A stretch of 64,000 nt of DNA from JBCCBV01 sp039033855. Lineage in GTDB: Bacteria; Planctomycetota; Phycisphaerae; Phycisphaerales; Phycisphaeraceae. The stretch is taken from contig JBCCBV010000005.1 of the NCBI GenBank assembly GCA_039033855.1, positions 1 to 64,000 on the forward strand, given 5' to 3'. Made by a program: the position numbers and the translations under genes. The notes under the pieces were generated by a model, which searched no databases, was not told the origin of the DNA, and was given only the letters and a program-made list of their open reading frames with translations. Below are positions 51,043 through 59,640 of the stretch, piece by piece; the first letter of the stretch is position 1, and every line of letters starts with the position of its first letter.

Positions 51043-52280
51043 AGCTGGCCTACCAAGCGCTCAACGCAAACGGGCAAGAAGTTTCGGGGTTGCTCGAAGC
51101 GCGCGACGCCCACGCCGCCACCGAGCAACTGCGTCGCGACGGGCTCTTCCCCTCGCACATGGAGCCGGCAGGCGAAGACGCCCCGACGCCTTCCGCCACG
51201 GCGCCCGTTGCGGCGCGTCGCGCTCGCTCCGGAGGCGGGGGTGTGCGACAAACCGCGGTGTTCACCCGCCAGTTGTACGTGCTGCTCTCGGCGGGCTCGC
51301 CGCTCGACGACGCGCTCGCTGCCCTTGAGCGACAAGCGCAAGACCCCGCCTGGCGATCGGTGCTGACCGACGTGCGTGCGCACGTGCAGCGCGGCTGCGA
51401 CCTGGGTGAGGCGTTATCGAAGCACCCGCGTTACTTCGACCGTGTATTCGTGGGGTTGATCGAAGCCGGGCAAGCCTCGGGCGACCTGCTCCCGCTGCTC
51501 GAACGCATCGGCGCGATGTGCCAGAAGCAGGTGCAGATGCGGCACGCGCTGCGGGGCGCCATGGTGTACCCCGTGCTGCTATCGACGGTCAGCATCGGCG
51601 TGGTGCTGGTCTTGATGCTGTTCGTGCTGCCGCAGTTCGCGACGATGTTCGAGTCTTTGGATGTGCCGTTGCCCCCAAGCACCGCGGCGCTGCTGGCCGT
51701 GAGCGACCTGATCCGCGGATACTGGTGGGCCGGTCTGCCGGTGTTGCTGTTGAGCCTGGTCGGTGCCGTGTTTGCGTGGCGCAGCGGCGCGGGCGCGCAG
51801 ACCCTTCAGAAGTGGTTGTTGGCCACACCGAAGGTCGGGCCTTTAGTCGCGGACCTGGCCACGGCCCGAATGGCGCGCGTGCTCGGCGTGCTGCTGCAGA
51901 GCCACACGCCGGTGCTTGAGGCGATCTCTTTGACGCGCCGCAGCGTGGGGTGGACGGCCTACGCCAACCTGCTCAGCGACGCCGAGCGTGCCGTGACCGA
52001 GGGTCAGCCGATCAGCAACCCGTTCATGAACACGCCCCTCATCCGGCCCGAGGTCGCCGAGGTCATCCGTACCGGCGAGTCCAACGGGCAGATCGGCCCG
52101 CTGCTGATCCACCTGGCCGACTTCCTCGATGAAGACAACGAAGTCATGGTCAAGTCGGTCACGTCGATCATTGAACCGCTCATTTTGCTGACCCTGGGCA
52201 TGGTGGTGGCCTTCGTCGCGGCCAGCATGTTCTTGCCTTTGTTCGACATGACCGCGGTGTCGGGGGGGCCTGCCGGATGA
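51039..52280 (+). CDS. GspF/PilC-type inner-membrane platform protein
   Basis: Polytopic platform protein of type IV pilus/type II secretion systems, 413 aa. It has two T2SSF domains. The first begins RQTAVFTRQLYVLLSAGSPL and the second ATARMARVLGVLLQSHTPVL. Three membrane segments are at about 184-204 (VLLSTVSIGVVLVLMLFVLP), 233-252 (WWAGLPVLLLSLVGAVFAW) and 381-405 (IIEPLILLTLGMVVAFVAAS). It overlaps the upstream ATPase and downstream PilM-like genes by ATGA. The family signature GESNGQIG is present in the second half (VIRTGESNGQIGPLLIHLAD). Confidence 0.93.
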   Translation: MKLAYQALNANGQEVSGLLEARDAHAATEQLRRDGLFPSHMEPAGEDAPTPSATAPVAARRARSGGGGVRQTAVFTRQLYVLLSAGSPLDDALAALERQAQDPAWRSVLTDVRAHVQRGCDLGEALSKHPRYFDRVFVGLIEAGQASGDLLPLLERIGAMCQKQVQMRHALRGAMVYPVLLSTVSIGVVLVLMLFVLPQFATMFESLDVPLPPSTAALLAVSDLIRGYWWAGLPVLLLSLVGAVFAWRSGAGAQTLQKWLLATPKVGPLVADLATARMARVLGVLLQSHTPVLEAISLTRRSVGWTAYANLLSDAERAVTEGQPISNPFMNTPLIRPEVAEVIRTGESNGQIGPLLIHLADFLDEDNEVMVKSVTSIIEPLILLTLGMVVAFVAASMFLPLFDMTAVSGGPAG

Positions 52281-53347
52281 ACCTGACGGCAAACCTGACA
52301 AGGCGAAGCCCGATCGGGCTGGACATCGGCCGGAGGCGCATCCACGCCGTGCAGTTCGACGCGGGTCGCGGGCAGCGGATCGCCGCGGCGGTGTCGTTGA
52401 CCCGCACGCACGACACGGCCGAACTCACCGCCGAAGAATCCGAGCGCTTACAGAACGTGCTGGAGCGATCCGGTTTTCGCGGCCGGGCGGTGGTCGTCGC
52501 GGCCCGCCCGGAGAACACGGTTTCCGCCGCTGTGCAAGGACCGGCGGGTGCAAACGACACACAACTCGACGCGGTGGTCCGTCATGAAGTCGCTCGGATC
52601 GGCGCGGCCGAGCCTGGCCAGATGGAAATCGCTTGGTGGCCGCTGCCCGCCGGCCCGCGGACCGCGGCGGTGCGCGAATGCCTCGCGGTGGGCCTGACCC
52701 ATGCCGGGTCCGAAGCGCTGCTGGGCCCGCTCGAGGCCGTGGGGTTTGAGCCGCGGGCAATCGACACCCCCGCGACCGCGCTGCACCGCGTGGTGGCGCC
52801 GGCGCTCGGCGCGGACGAGCCGGCGGGACCCGGCTTCGCGGTGCTGATCGATGTCGGTTGGTCCGGTGCCCGCCTGTACCTGCTCGACGCCCGGCGCGTG
52901 CGTTACCAGCGTGCGCTCGATGAGCCTGCGCTCGGCCAGGAGTTGCGCGCGATCAGCGCACGATTTGGCTCGGAAAGCCTGGGGCAGTGGGAGAAGGTCG
53001 TGCTCGAATTGGTGACGGGGGTCGAGGCCGACGAGCATGCGAGCCCGGTGGCGGCCGTGGCGCAGGCCAGCCTGGCCCGCATCGGCGCGCGCTTGGCGGC
53101 GGAAGCGCAGACCTCGGCCGACTACGCCCGGCGGCGCGACCCCGACAGTGCGCTGCAGGCGCTTGTGGTTTGCGGCGGCGGGGCGGCGCTGGCGCCGTTG
53201 ATCTCGGGCATGGAGCAAGGCGTGGATGCGCCGGTGACGGTTTGCGACGCCGTTTCGCTCGGCCTGGACGTGCGCAGCGCAGACGCCGCGGGGTACGACC
53301 CGGGCATGGCCTTGGCCGCCGGCTTGGCGCGATGGGGGGGGCGATGA
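52277..53347 (+). CDS. PilM/GspL-like actin-fold pilus assembly protein
   Basis: A 356-aa protein that resembles PilM, the cytoplasmic actin-like ring protein that joins PilN at the inner membrane. The first actin-like phosphate loop is IGLDIGRRRIHAVQFDAGRG. A second appears in VLIDVGWSGARLYLLD, and a third region is LVVCGGGAALAPLI. The loops are typical of the family although sequence identity outside them is low. The start overlaps the upstream stop by ATGA, and its own stop overlaps the PilN-like gene. Assignment rests on motif order and operon position. Confidence 0.85.
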   Translation: MNLTANLTRRSPIGLDIGRRRIHAVQFDAGRGQRIAAAVSLTRTHDTAELTAEESERLQNVLERSGFRGRAVVVAARPENTVSAAVQGPAGANDTQLDAVVRHEVARIGAAEPGQMEIAWWPLPAGPRTAAVRECLAVGLTHAGSEALLGPLEAVGFEPRAIDTPATALHRVVAPALGADEPAGPGFAVLIDVGWSGARLYLLDARRVRYQRALDEPALGQELRAISARFGSESLGQWEKVVLELVTGVEADEHASPVAAVAQASLARIGARLAAEAQTSADYARRRDPDSALQALVVCGGGAALAPLISGMEQGVDAPVTVCDAVSLGLDVRSADAAGYDPGMALAAGLARWGGR

Positions 53348-53934
53348 ACAAGCGCGCTTGCCCCAACCTGATGCCCAAGGCCCGCGTCGAGGCGTACCGC
53401 GTCGCTCGCAGAAAGAGGCTCTGGCGGCGTGCGCTTACGGCCTACGCCGTGGTCGGCGCCGCGGCCTGCGCAAGCCTTTGGGCGGCGCATTCCGGCCCGA
53501 GCGCTGCTTCGGCCGACACCCAAACCGCGCCGGGAGCCGATCCTCAAAGCGTTGTTGACCTCAAAGCTGCGCTGCAGCGCGAGCTCGCCTCCCGCCAACT
53601 CGAAGCGCAGCGTGTCGCACTCGTCGAAGGACAACCCGACTTCGGCGTGCTCATGCGTTTACTGGCCCAAGAATCGCGCGACACGGTATTGCTCAGGCGC
53701 TGCGTGGTGGACGCACGAGCCCGCGGCGACGAACCGCTGGCGTATCGGCTCGAACTCGACGGACTGGCCGGCTCGCCGCGCGACGCGGCGCGTTTCGTGC
53801 TCCGGCTCGAAGACACCGGCGTGTTTGATTCGGTCCGCCTGCTCGAGACCGCCAAGGCCGACCTGGACGGGGCGCAGGTCACCGGATTCCGGATCAGTTG
53901 CCGGTTGGCTCAGCGATCGGAGACCACACCATGA
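53344..53934 (+). CDS. PilN-like single-TM pilus assembly protein, 196 aa
   Basis: A short basic cytoplasmic N-terminus (MNKRACPNLMPKARVEAYRV) is followed by one membrane helix (ALTAYAVVGAAACASLWAA) and a periplasmic part with a coiled-coil stretch (VDLKAALQRELASRQLEAQR) and an alpha/beta domain. This is the layout of PilN, placed between PilM-like and PilO-like genes and overlapping both by ATGA. The sequence is too short and diverged for a firm match. Position and topology carry the assignment. Confidence 0.75.
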   Translation: MNKRACPNLMPKARVEAYRVARRKRLWRRALTAYAVVGAAACASLWAAHSGPSAASADTQTAPGADPQSVVDLKAALQRELASRQLEAQRVALVEGQPDFGVLMRLLAQESRDTVLLRRCVVDARARGDEPLAYRLELDGLAGSPRDAARFVLRLEDTGVFDSVRLLETAKADLDGAQVTGFRISCRLAQRSETTP

Positions 53935-54527
53935 GCAACCCCACCGGCTTGGGAAAGGTGCGGAAGATCGACGCGGCGGGTGTGGGCGCCGCGCTGGTGA
54001 TTTCCGCGCTCGTGCTGGGGCTCGGCGTGCTGCCGGGCGTTGACGCGGCCGAGGCCGCACGGCAGGCCGACATCGAACGCGCTGCCCTCGAAGCCCAAGC
54101 GCAGCAGTCGAGCGCCAAGGCCAGCACGCTGCGCCAAGCCGTGGCGCAAACCGAAGCCGAGCTTCATACGGCCCGCCTCGCACTGCTGCCCGCGGCCGTG
54201 CTCAACCGGCGTCTGTCCGACCTGGCGGTGCTCGCCGAAGCGTCGGGGTTGTCGATCGATTCGGTCGAGCCCGGCACCGGGCGCAGCGCCGGGTTGGTGC
54301 ACCGCTGGCCCTTGGTGATGTCCGGGTCGGGGGCGTATCACGACCTGGCCGACTACGTCAGCGCGCTGCGCGGCCGGTTGGGCGATGTCGCGGTGATCGC
54401 GGTTGTGCTCGATCGCGTTGCGGGCTCCGATGGCGAACCTCCGATCGCCCGATTCCGGCTGGAGATGGAGTGGTTTTCCTTGCCCGTAGAGCGTGCCGGC
54501 GGGGCTGAAGTTGGAGGGGGCCTGTAA
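53931..54527 (+). CDS. PilO-like single-TM pilus assembly protein, 198 aa
   Basis: One membrane helix near the N-terminus (GVGAALVISALVLGLGVLPG), then a long coiled coil rich in Ala, Gln and Glu (ARQADIERAALEAQAQQSSA to QAVAQTEAELHTARL), then a compact C-terminal domain (VLAEASGLSIDSVEPG, YHDLADYVSALRGRLGDV). This is the topology of PilO. The start overlaps the PilN-like stop in ATGA. It probably forms the PilNO-type alignment subcomplex with its neighbour. Confidence 0.78.
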   Translation: MSNPTGLGKVRKIDAAGVGAALVISALVLGLGVLPGVDAAEAARQADIERAALEAQAQQSSAKASTLRQAVAQTEAELHTARLALLPAAVLNRRLSDLAVLAEASGLSIDSVEPGTGRSAGLVHRWPLVMSGSGAYHDLADYVSALRGRLGDVAVIAVVLDRVAGSDGEPPIARFRLEMEWFSLPVERAGGAEVGGGL

Positions 54528-55087
54528 TGGACAAGCGCACACGCATTGGGGCAGGGGTCGCGGCGGTCGCGGTGGCGGCCCTGTTGATCGATCAGGTCTT
54601 GCTGCTGCCCGCGAGCGAGCCGGGCGTGGGTCCGGCGGCCTCGGCGGCCGCGTCATCATCGCCGCAGACAAGCGCCGTGTCGCAAGCCGGTCCTGCGGTC
54701 ACGCCGCAAGTCGAAGGCGACCCCAGCGATGCCGAGCAAGCCCTACGGCTTGGCGTGGCTCGCGCCCTTTCGGCATGGGAGGCCCGGGCCGTATCCGGCG
54801 ATGACCCGGACCCTCTGGTCCCCCCGAGCGTTTGGCAGATCGTCTCCATCGATACGGCAACCGGACGCCCGGCGCAGACGGTCGCGCCGCCCGAGTTTGC
54901 GGTGGACGGCGTGATTACCGGCTCGGGTCAAGACATGGCCGTGGTCCGCGGCAAGCTCGTCCGACCTGGCCAGGAATATGAAGGTTGGCGGCTGGTATCC
55001 ATTCGGGGGCAGCGCGTGGTGTTTGAGCAAGACGGCGTTGCGCACGAACTGATCGCCGCGCCGACCCCGCAGCTCGATGCGCCCTAA
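54527..55087 (+). CDS. PilP/GspC-like periplasmic protein with membrane anchor, 186 aa
   Basis: The start overlaps the previous stop (TAATG). It has one membrane helix (IGAGVAAVAVAALLIDQVLL), an Ala/Ser/Pro-rich linker and a small beta domain: VDGVITGSGQDMAVVRGKLV, then YEGWRLVSIRGQRVVFEQDG. That pattern resembles the HR domain of GspC/PilP, which contacts the secretin. No PDZ domain is present. It ends the first overlapping block. The pseudopilin block begins 144 bp later. A secretin partner is not encoded in the window. Confidence 0.72.
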   Translation: MDKRTRIGAGVAAVAVAALLIDQVLLLPASEPGVGPAASAAASSSPQTSAVSQAGPAVTPQVEGDPSDAEQALRLGVARALSAWEARAVSGDDPDPLVPPSVWQIVSIDTATGRPAQTVAPPEFAVDGVITGSGQDMAVVRGKLVRPGQEYEGWRLVSIRGQRVVFEQDGVAHELIAAPTPQLDAP

Positions 55088-55231
55088 CCGTTACAGGCGG
55101 CGCAAGGCGCAACGGGCGGTCGGCTGCCTGTGTCTTTCGCAAGAACCAGCTTGCACTTACGAAATCGGCCGGCGCCGCTCGCCGATACCCCACGTACCGG
55201 ACGGCGATTCACCCGTCCCTTGGAGGTTGCC

Positions 55232-55699
55232 ATGGACCGCAAACGCGCTTTTAGCCTGATCGAACTCATCATTGTCATCGTGATCATCGGCGTGATCGCC
55301 GGGATGGCGATCCCCCGCCTTTCGCGTGGTGCCAACAACGCCGGCAGCGCCGCATTGCGTGGCGACCTGGCCGTGCTGCGCGGCGCCATCGAGCAGTATC
55401 GTGCTGAGCACGAAGGCACGCTGCCCGATGTCACCAACTTCGTGGCCCAGCTGACCCAGTACTCGAACCTGGCGGGCGACACCTTCGCCGACGCGCCGAA
55501 CACCGCCACGGGCATCATCTACGGCCCGTACATGCGTGAGATCCCCAAGCTGCCGGTCGGCAGCAAGAAGGGGCTATCCGTAGTCGAAGATTCGTCGGCA
55601 ACCACCACCGCGTGGCTCTACAACCCCACCACGGGCTCGATCACCGCCGACCTGGGCACAGAGACCGACAACGACGGCGTGTTGTACACCTCGTACTGA
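55232..55699 (+). CDS. GspG-like major pseudopilin, 155 aa
   Basis: The ATG at 55232 follows TTGGAGG. A very short leader MDRKRA precedes FSLIELIIVIVIIGVIAGMA, with Glu at +5 after the cleaved residue (A6/F7; the residue before the cut is Ala, rather than Gly, which is acceptable but less common). The C-terminal part has a globular domain with GPYMREIPKLPVGSKKG, a GspG-like calcium/disulfide-free layout with a beta hairpin. It probably forms the pilus or pseudopilus shaft. It is the first and smallest of five prepilin-like genes. Confidence 0.88.
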   Translation: MDRKRAFSLIELIIVIVIIGVIAGMAIPRLSRGANNAGSAALRGDLAVLRGAIEQYRAEHEGTLPDVTNFVAQLTQYSNLAGDTFADAPNTATGIIYGPYMREIPKLPVGSKKGLSVVEDSSATTTAWLYNPTTGSITADLGTETDNDGVLYTSY

Positions 55700-55762
55700 G
55701 TCGGACGACCCGGGCTGGACGGACCCGTCTTTCCGGGCACGGCCCTGCCAGGAGACCCCGGC

Positions 55763-56266
55763 ATGCGTCGGCGGCCTGAGACACATCCCACGACCCCGCG
55801 CGTGGCCCCCGGACCCCCGGCGGGCCACGCCGCGTTTAGCCTCATCGAGTTGCTGATCGTGCTGGTGATCCTGGGCGCCCTGGCCGGCATGGCGCTGCCC
55901 CGATACGCCGAGGCGAATGTGCGCTACGGGCTCGACGCTGCGGCCAAGCGGGTCGCGGCCGATGTGGAATACGTCGCGACTCGAACCCGGGCCACGCAGA
56001 CCCCGCAGCTCATCCGTTTCGTGCCGTCGTCCGACTTGTACTGGCTGCCGGACATGGCGGACATGGATCACCCCGACCAGGTGTACGCCGTAACGCTTTC
56101 GGCCGAGCCGTATCGCACGGCGTTGTCCAGCACCAGCTTCACCAATAACGCGCTGACGTTCGATGCCTACGGCGAGCCTTCCGAGGCCGGGCAGGTCGTC
56201 CTGACCCGGGGCATCTATCAGCGGGTGATCGCGGTCGATGCCCACGGGGGGGTGACCTTGCCGTGA
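55763..56266 (+). CDS. GspH-like pseudopilin, 167 aa
   Basis: A long basic leader (MRRRPETHPTTPRVAPGPPA) precedes GHAAFSLIELLIVLVILGAL with Glu at +5 of the processed end (cleavage before F25). The mature domain is beta-rich and short, like minor pseudopilins. The ATG at 55763 has AGGAG upstream. Its stop and the start of the next gene overlap (GTGATG). The relation to GspH rather than GspI is by size and position only. Confidence 0.82.
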   Translation: MRRRPETHPTTPRVAPGPPAGHAAFSLIELLIVLVILGALAGMALPRYAEANVRYGLDAAAKRVAADVEYVATRTRATQTPQLIRFVPSSDLYWLPDMADMDHPDQVYAVTLSAEPYRTALSSTSFTNNALTFDAYGEPSEAGQVVLTRGIYQRVIAVDAHGGVTLP

Positions 56267-57984
56267 TGCGCTTCGGCTCCACAAGTCACAGGCCACCGAC
56301 GGCCAGGCGGAGCGGCGGCTTCACGCTGATCGAGGCGCTGGTGAGTCTGGGCGCCGCGTCGGTGCTGGTGGTGGCGCTGGGCGGGGCGCTGACGTTCGCC
56401 AGCCGGTCGCTCTCGGTCGGTCCCGTCGAAGCGCAACGCGATACGGCGTCGTGGGTGGATCGGCTCGGCCAAGAGCTTGGGCAGGCCACGCACATCGACG
56501 AGGCCGGTCCCGGCGTGTTGGCGTTCCGCGTGGCCGACCGCGATGGCGACGGCGCCCCCGAACGCATCGCTTACCGCTGGGACGGCGTGTCGGGTTCGCC
56601 CATCACCCGCACGGCCGGGGGGGTGGAGACGCAAGCCCTCGACGGCGTCTCCGGCTTCGTGATCGAACCCACCGAAACCACGCAAACCGAAACGTTCGAA
56701 ACCCCGGCCAGCACCGGAATCCCTTTGGCGCCGATGTTTACGCACACGCCCGACTCGGGTGGGCAAGCGATTCTGGCCACGGCCACCGCGCACGTCGCCC
56801 AGAGCTTCCGTCCCGTGCTCCCGGAAGACGCCACCGCGTGGCGGATCACCAAGCTACGGGTCCGGGCTCGTCAGCCGGGCTCGGCCGGCGGCAAGTTCCG
56901 GGTCAACGTCCACAAGCTCGCGTACAACAGCGGTTCGCCCGCACCCGCAGTAGAGCTTCCGCGCGAAACGGCAGTATGCGACGACGCCGACACCACCAGC
57001 AGCTTCCAATGGGTGGAGGTCTCGTTTGGGGTGGACCACGCCTTTGCGCCGGACGAGGCGGCTATGTTGGTGTTCCTTCACGATTGGCTCCTGTTCAACT
57101 TCAACGACACCGGGGTCGAACTCGAGCACGTGCCCAGCGGCGTGGACCTGGGCGCAGACGCCTACTTGGTGTGCTCGCATACGGGGGGCTTCAGCTGGCC
57201 GGACAGCGCCACCGATGCGGCTTTGGTGTTCGAGGTCGAAGGCGAATACGACGCGGCTTGGCTCGGCGGAGCGCCGACGCTGACCCGGCGGTTTACCGAA
57301 TCGGTTTCGGTGGCGGTCGATCGGCCGGACGCCGCCGGGTCGGTTCGCCACAGCGTCGTGCTGCCCAACCGGCCCGAGAAGCTCGACGCAGAGTGGGTCG
57401 CCGATTTCAGCTCCGATCCAACCGTGACCGACCGCGATGGCGACGGCGCGTTCGACTGGGTTTCGGACGACGGCCAGCGCCTGACCGACCTGACCGACGG
57501 CGTCTGGACGCTGTACGACCGGATGATCTCCACGGCCGCCGAGCACAGCTACACCGAGCCCGCCACGGTGGACGTGTGGATGCAACACCTTTGGGCAAAC
57601 GCCGGCGACGGCACGGTGCGCTGGATTGCCGACGACCGCGGCGACGGCATGAGCGCCATGTTCGAGCTCGACCTTTGTTTGGAGAACCCGCCCGCCTTCA
57701 CCCAAACGCTCAAGTTGCGGTCTTACACGTCGTTGATCAGCTCGGTGACAGTCGTGACGATCACCGACCTTCCCGAAGAACAGTGGGTGCACGCCCGGCT
57801 GACGTTGATGCCCGAGCTGGGCTTGATCAACCTGCGGGTAAACGGTCAAGACTACGGCTCGCACCGCTACCCGCGCTTCCAGAACAGCCTGGCCGGTGAG
57901 GTGTCGATCGGTCCGTGGATATCCACCTCGGACGATTTTCAAGTGGACGAGGTCCAAGTGCGGGTCGGGGGGGTCGCGCAATGA
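56266..57984 (+). CDS. GspJ-like pseudopilin with a large LamG/concanavalin-like C-terminal domain, 572 aa
   Basis: The start is ATG 56266, overlapping the previous stop; GTG 56263 is equally possible. The leader ends at G in RRSGG, before FTLIEALVSLGAASVLVVAL (Glu +5), so it is a prepilin. The first 130 residues look like an ordinary minor pseudopilin. From about residue 165 to 375 a beta-rich insert follows (SFRPVLPEDATAWRITKLRV, FRVNVHKLA, WVEVSFGVDHAFAPDEAAML). Then comes a second beta-rich domain with a LamG/concanavalin-like look (ATVDVWMQHLWANAGDGTVR, EEQWVHARLTLMPELGLINL). A 572-aa pseudopilin is roughly twice normal size. The extra domains may present a ligand-binding tip. Sugar binding is a guess. 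Confidence 0.82.
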   Translation: MRFGSTSHRPPTARRSGGFTLIEALVSLGAASVLVVALGGALTFASRSLSVGPVEAQRDTASWVDRLGQELGQATHIDEAGPGVLAFRVADRDGDGAPERIAYRWDGVSGSPITRTAGGVETQALDGVSGFVIEPTETTQTETFETPASTGIPLAPMFTHTPDSGGQAILATATAHVAQSFRPVLPEDATAWRITKLRVRARQPGSAGGKFRVNVHKLAYNSGSPAPAVELPRETAVCDDADTTSSFQWVEVSFGVDHAFAPDEAAMLVFLHDWLLFNFNDTGVELEHVPSGVDLGADAYLVCSHTGGFSWPDSATDAALVFEVEGEYDAAWLGGAPTLTRRFTESVSVAVDRPDAAGSVRHSVVLPNRPEKLDAEWVADFSSDPTVTDRDGDGAFDWVSDDGQRLTDLTDGVWTLYDRMISTAAEHSYTEPATVDVWMQHLWANAGDGTVRWIADDRGDGMSAMFELDLCLENPPAFTQTLKLRSYTSLISSVTVVTITDLPEEQWVHARLTLMPELGLINLRVNGQDYGSHRYPRFQNSLAGEVSIGPWISTSDDFQVDEVQVRVGGVAQ

Positions 57985-58532
57985 ACGCGTCGCGGCGTGC
58001 AAGGCGCTCGGGCTTAACGCTCATGGAAACGATCATCGCCACGGCGTTGGTCGGCGGGGTGTGCGCCGGCGCCGTGCGCGTGGTCGCTGCGGCCAAGGTG
58101 CACGCGTTCCGCCACGACAGCCTGCTTAAAGGGCAGCGTCTGGCCGACGAACTACTTGACGAAGCTTTGGCCAAGCCGTTCGACGATCCGGACGCCACCA
58201 TTACCGTGTTCGGTCTGGACTCGGGCGAAGTCGGGCCGCTGGCCGATCGGGCGTCTTTCGACGACGTAGACGACTTTCACGGCTGGTACGAGTCGCCGCC
58301 GCGCACACGCGACGGTGCCACCCTGCCGGGGTACGACGCGGACTGGATGCGGTTCGTCTTGGTCGAGCGCGTCTCGCCCGGACTGCTGGTGGTCGGGCCG
58401 GACTCGGGCCGGTTGCGGGTGACGGTGTCGGTGCGCCGCCGGGGCGCGGTGGTCGCCACTTCAACGGGGTATCGGACACGCGCCGCCGACGCGGTGTCGG
58501 CCGAGTGGACCGATGCCGAGGCGGCTCCATAA
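57981..58532 (+). CDS. GspI-like pseudopilin, 183 aa
   Basis: The ATG at 57981 overlaps the upstream stop (ATGA). A basic leader MNASRRARRSG is followed by LTLMETIIATALVGGVCAGA. Cleavage is expected after G11, with Glu at +5. The mature protein is short with an acidic middle region. The central Cys and lack of other features do not identify a subclass, and GspI is suggested by the LTLMETIIA start and the position between GspJ-like and GspK-like genes. Confidence 0.82.
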   Translation: MNASRRARRSGLTLMETIIATALVGGVCAGAVRVVAAAKVHAFRHDSLLKGQRLADELLDEALAKPFDDPDATITVFGLDSGEVGPLADRASFDDVDDFHGWYESPPRTRDGATLPGYDADWMRFVLVERVSPGLLVVGPDSGRLRVTVSVRRRGAVVATSTGYRTRAADAVSAEWTDAEAAP

Positions 58533-58620
58533 GCGATCGACGCTGGGGAATCGGGTTCGGGAGGGATCGATTCCGGCGGCGCGACGAGCAACAACTCCAC
58601 AAGCGGGGGGGATGGAATTG

Positions 58621-59091
58621 ATGGTGACTTGCCCTTGTACAGCAATGCGAAACCGCCGTGGCGGCGTGTACGTGCTTGCGCTCGCGGCGGCGGCGCTGGT
58701 GAGCGTGATCGGCCTGGGCGCCATGAGCGCGGCGCGGGTGGACGGCGCCTCGGCCCGGCTCGAAGTCGATGCGCACAAGGCCGCGGCGCTCGCGCGCAGC
58801 GGGATGGAGGTCGCCTTGGCGGAACTGGCCGACACCGCCGACTGGCGCGCCGCGAACACCGGGCAGTGGACCCAGCGCGTGATCGACGGCCAGAGCAAGT
58901 GGGCGTGGCGGCTGGACGACCTCGACGACGGGCGTTTGGGCGAAGGGTCGGACCGCAACGTGCGCCTGACCTGCCGGGCCGTGGTCGGCCAGGCGATGCG
59001 GATGGTCAGCGTGCAGGTCGATTCTGCGTCGGATGGAGCCCCGGCGATCCGACCCGGCAGCTACCGCGATCGGGTCGATCTGCCCCTCTGA
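58621..59091 (+). CDS. GspK/PilX-like membrane protein, about 156 aa
   Basis: The N-terminus holds one hydrophobic helix (GGVYVLALAAAALVSVIGLG) preceded by basic residues and is similar to the start of GspK/PilX-type minor pilins, though without a Glu at +5, which is also absent in GspK. The start is uncertain: ATG 58621, 58612 (after a G-rich run) or 58645 are possible. Any start gives the helix near the N-terminus. The rest is a small domain (KAAALARSGMEVALAELADT, DGQSKWAWRLDDLDDGRLGE). It closes the operon. At 156 aa it is shorter than a typical GspK. Confidence 0.68.
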   Translation: MVTCPCTAMRNRRGGVYVLALAAAALVSVIGLGAMSAARVDGASARLEVDAHKAAALARSGMEVALAELADTADWRAANTGQWTQRVIDGQSKWAWRLDDLDDGRLGEGSDRNVRLTCRAVVGQAMRMVSVQVDSASDGAPAIRPGSYRDRVDLPL

Positions 59092-59225
59092 TCGGTCTGG
59101 GGCGACGGCGTGTCCCGGAAATGCGGCCCGGGGCTGGGGGATGTCCTGAAGCCGTAGCCCGGCATGGCCGATGCCCCAAGGGTTTTGTCTGTGCCCTGCT
59201 GTCTGTCCCCGCTGCGAGCTCACCG

Positions 59226-59633
59226 ATGGCCGACCACGCCAACCGCCGGATCCTGCTGGCCGACGACGAACCCGCGCTGCGGTTCATTGTGGCGCAGTCG
59301 CTCGGCAAACTCGGCGGAGAGGTGCGCATGACCGAGGACGGCGCCGAGGCGCTCGAGGTGGCCGTGTCGTGGCGGCCGCACCTGGTCGTCGCCGACTACC
59401 AGATGCCGCGGATGGACGGGCTGGCCTTGGCCAAGGCGCTACGGTCAAACCCCATCACGGCGAACACCCCGGTGCTGATGCTCAGCGCCCGCAGCCACAA
59501 GCTGACCCCGGTCGAGCTGGCCGAGACGTGGGTGCAGGGGATCTTGTCCAAGCCGTTTAGCTCGCGCGACCTCCAGAACCAGGCGGCGGAGCTGCTCGAC
59601 GCCCTGCCGGACGACCTCGAACAAGCGGGCTGA
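59226..59633 (+). CDS. single-domain response regulator (REC), 135 aa
   Basis: Receiver domain only: ILLADDEPALRFIVAQSL (acidic pocket), phospho-Asp in HLVVADYQMPRMDGLALA, Ser/Thr switch in VLMLSARS, and Lys in GILSKPF. There is no output domain, so it works by protein contact or phosphotransfer. The start at 59226 is the first Met of the domain. It is separated from the pilus operon by 134 bp and from the HD-GYP gene by 7 bp. It may be the partner of the kinase at 47297-48763. Confidence 0.9.
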   Translation: MADHANRRILLADDEPALRFIVAQSLGKLGGEVRMTEDGAEALEVAVSWRPHLVVADYQMPRMDGLALAKALRSNPITANTPVLMLSARSHKLTPVELAETWVQGILSKPFSSRDLQNQAAELLDALPDDLEQAG

Positions 59634-59640
59634 TCCGACC

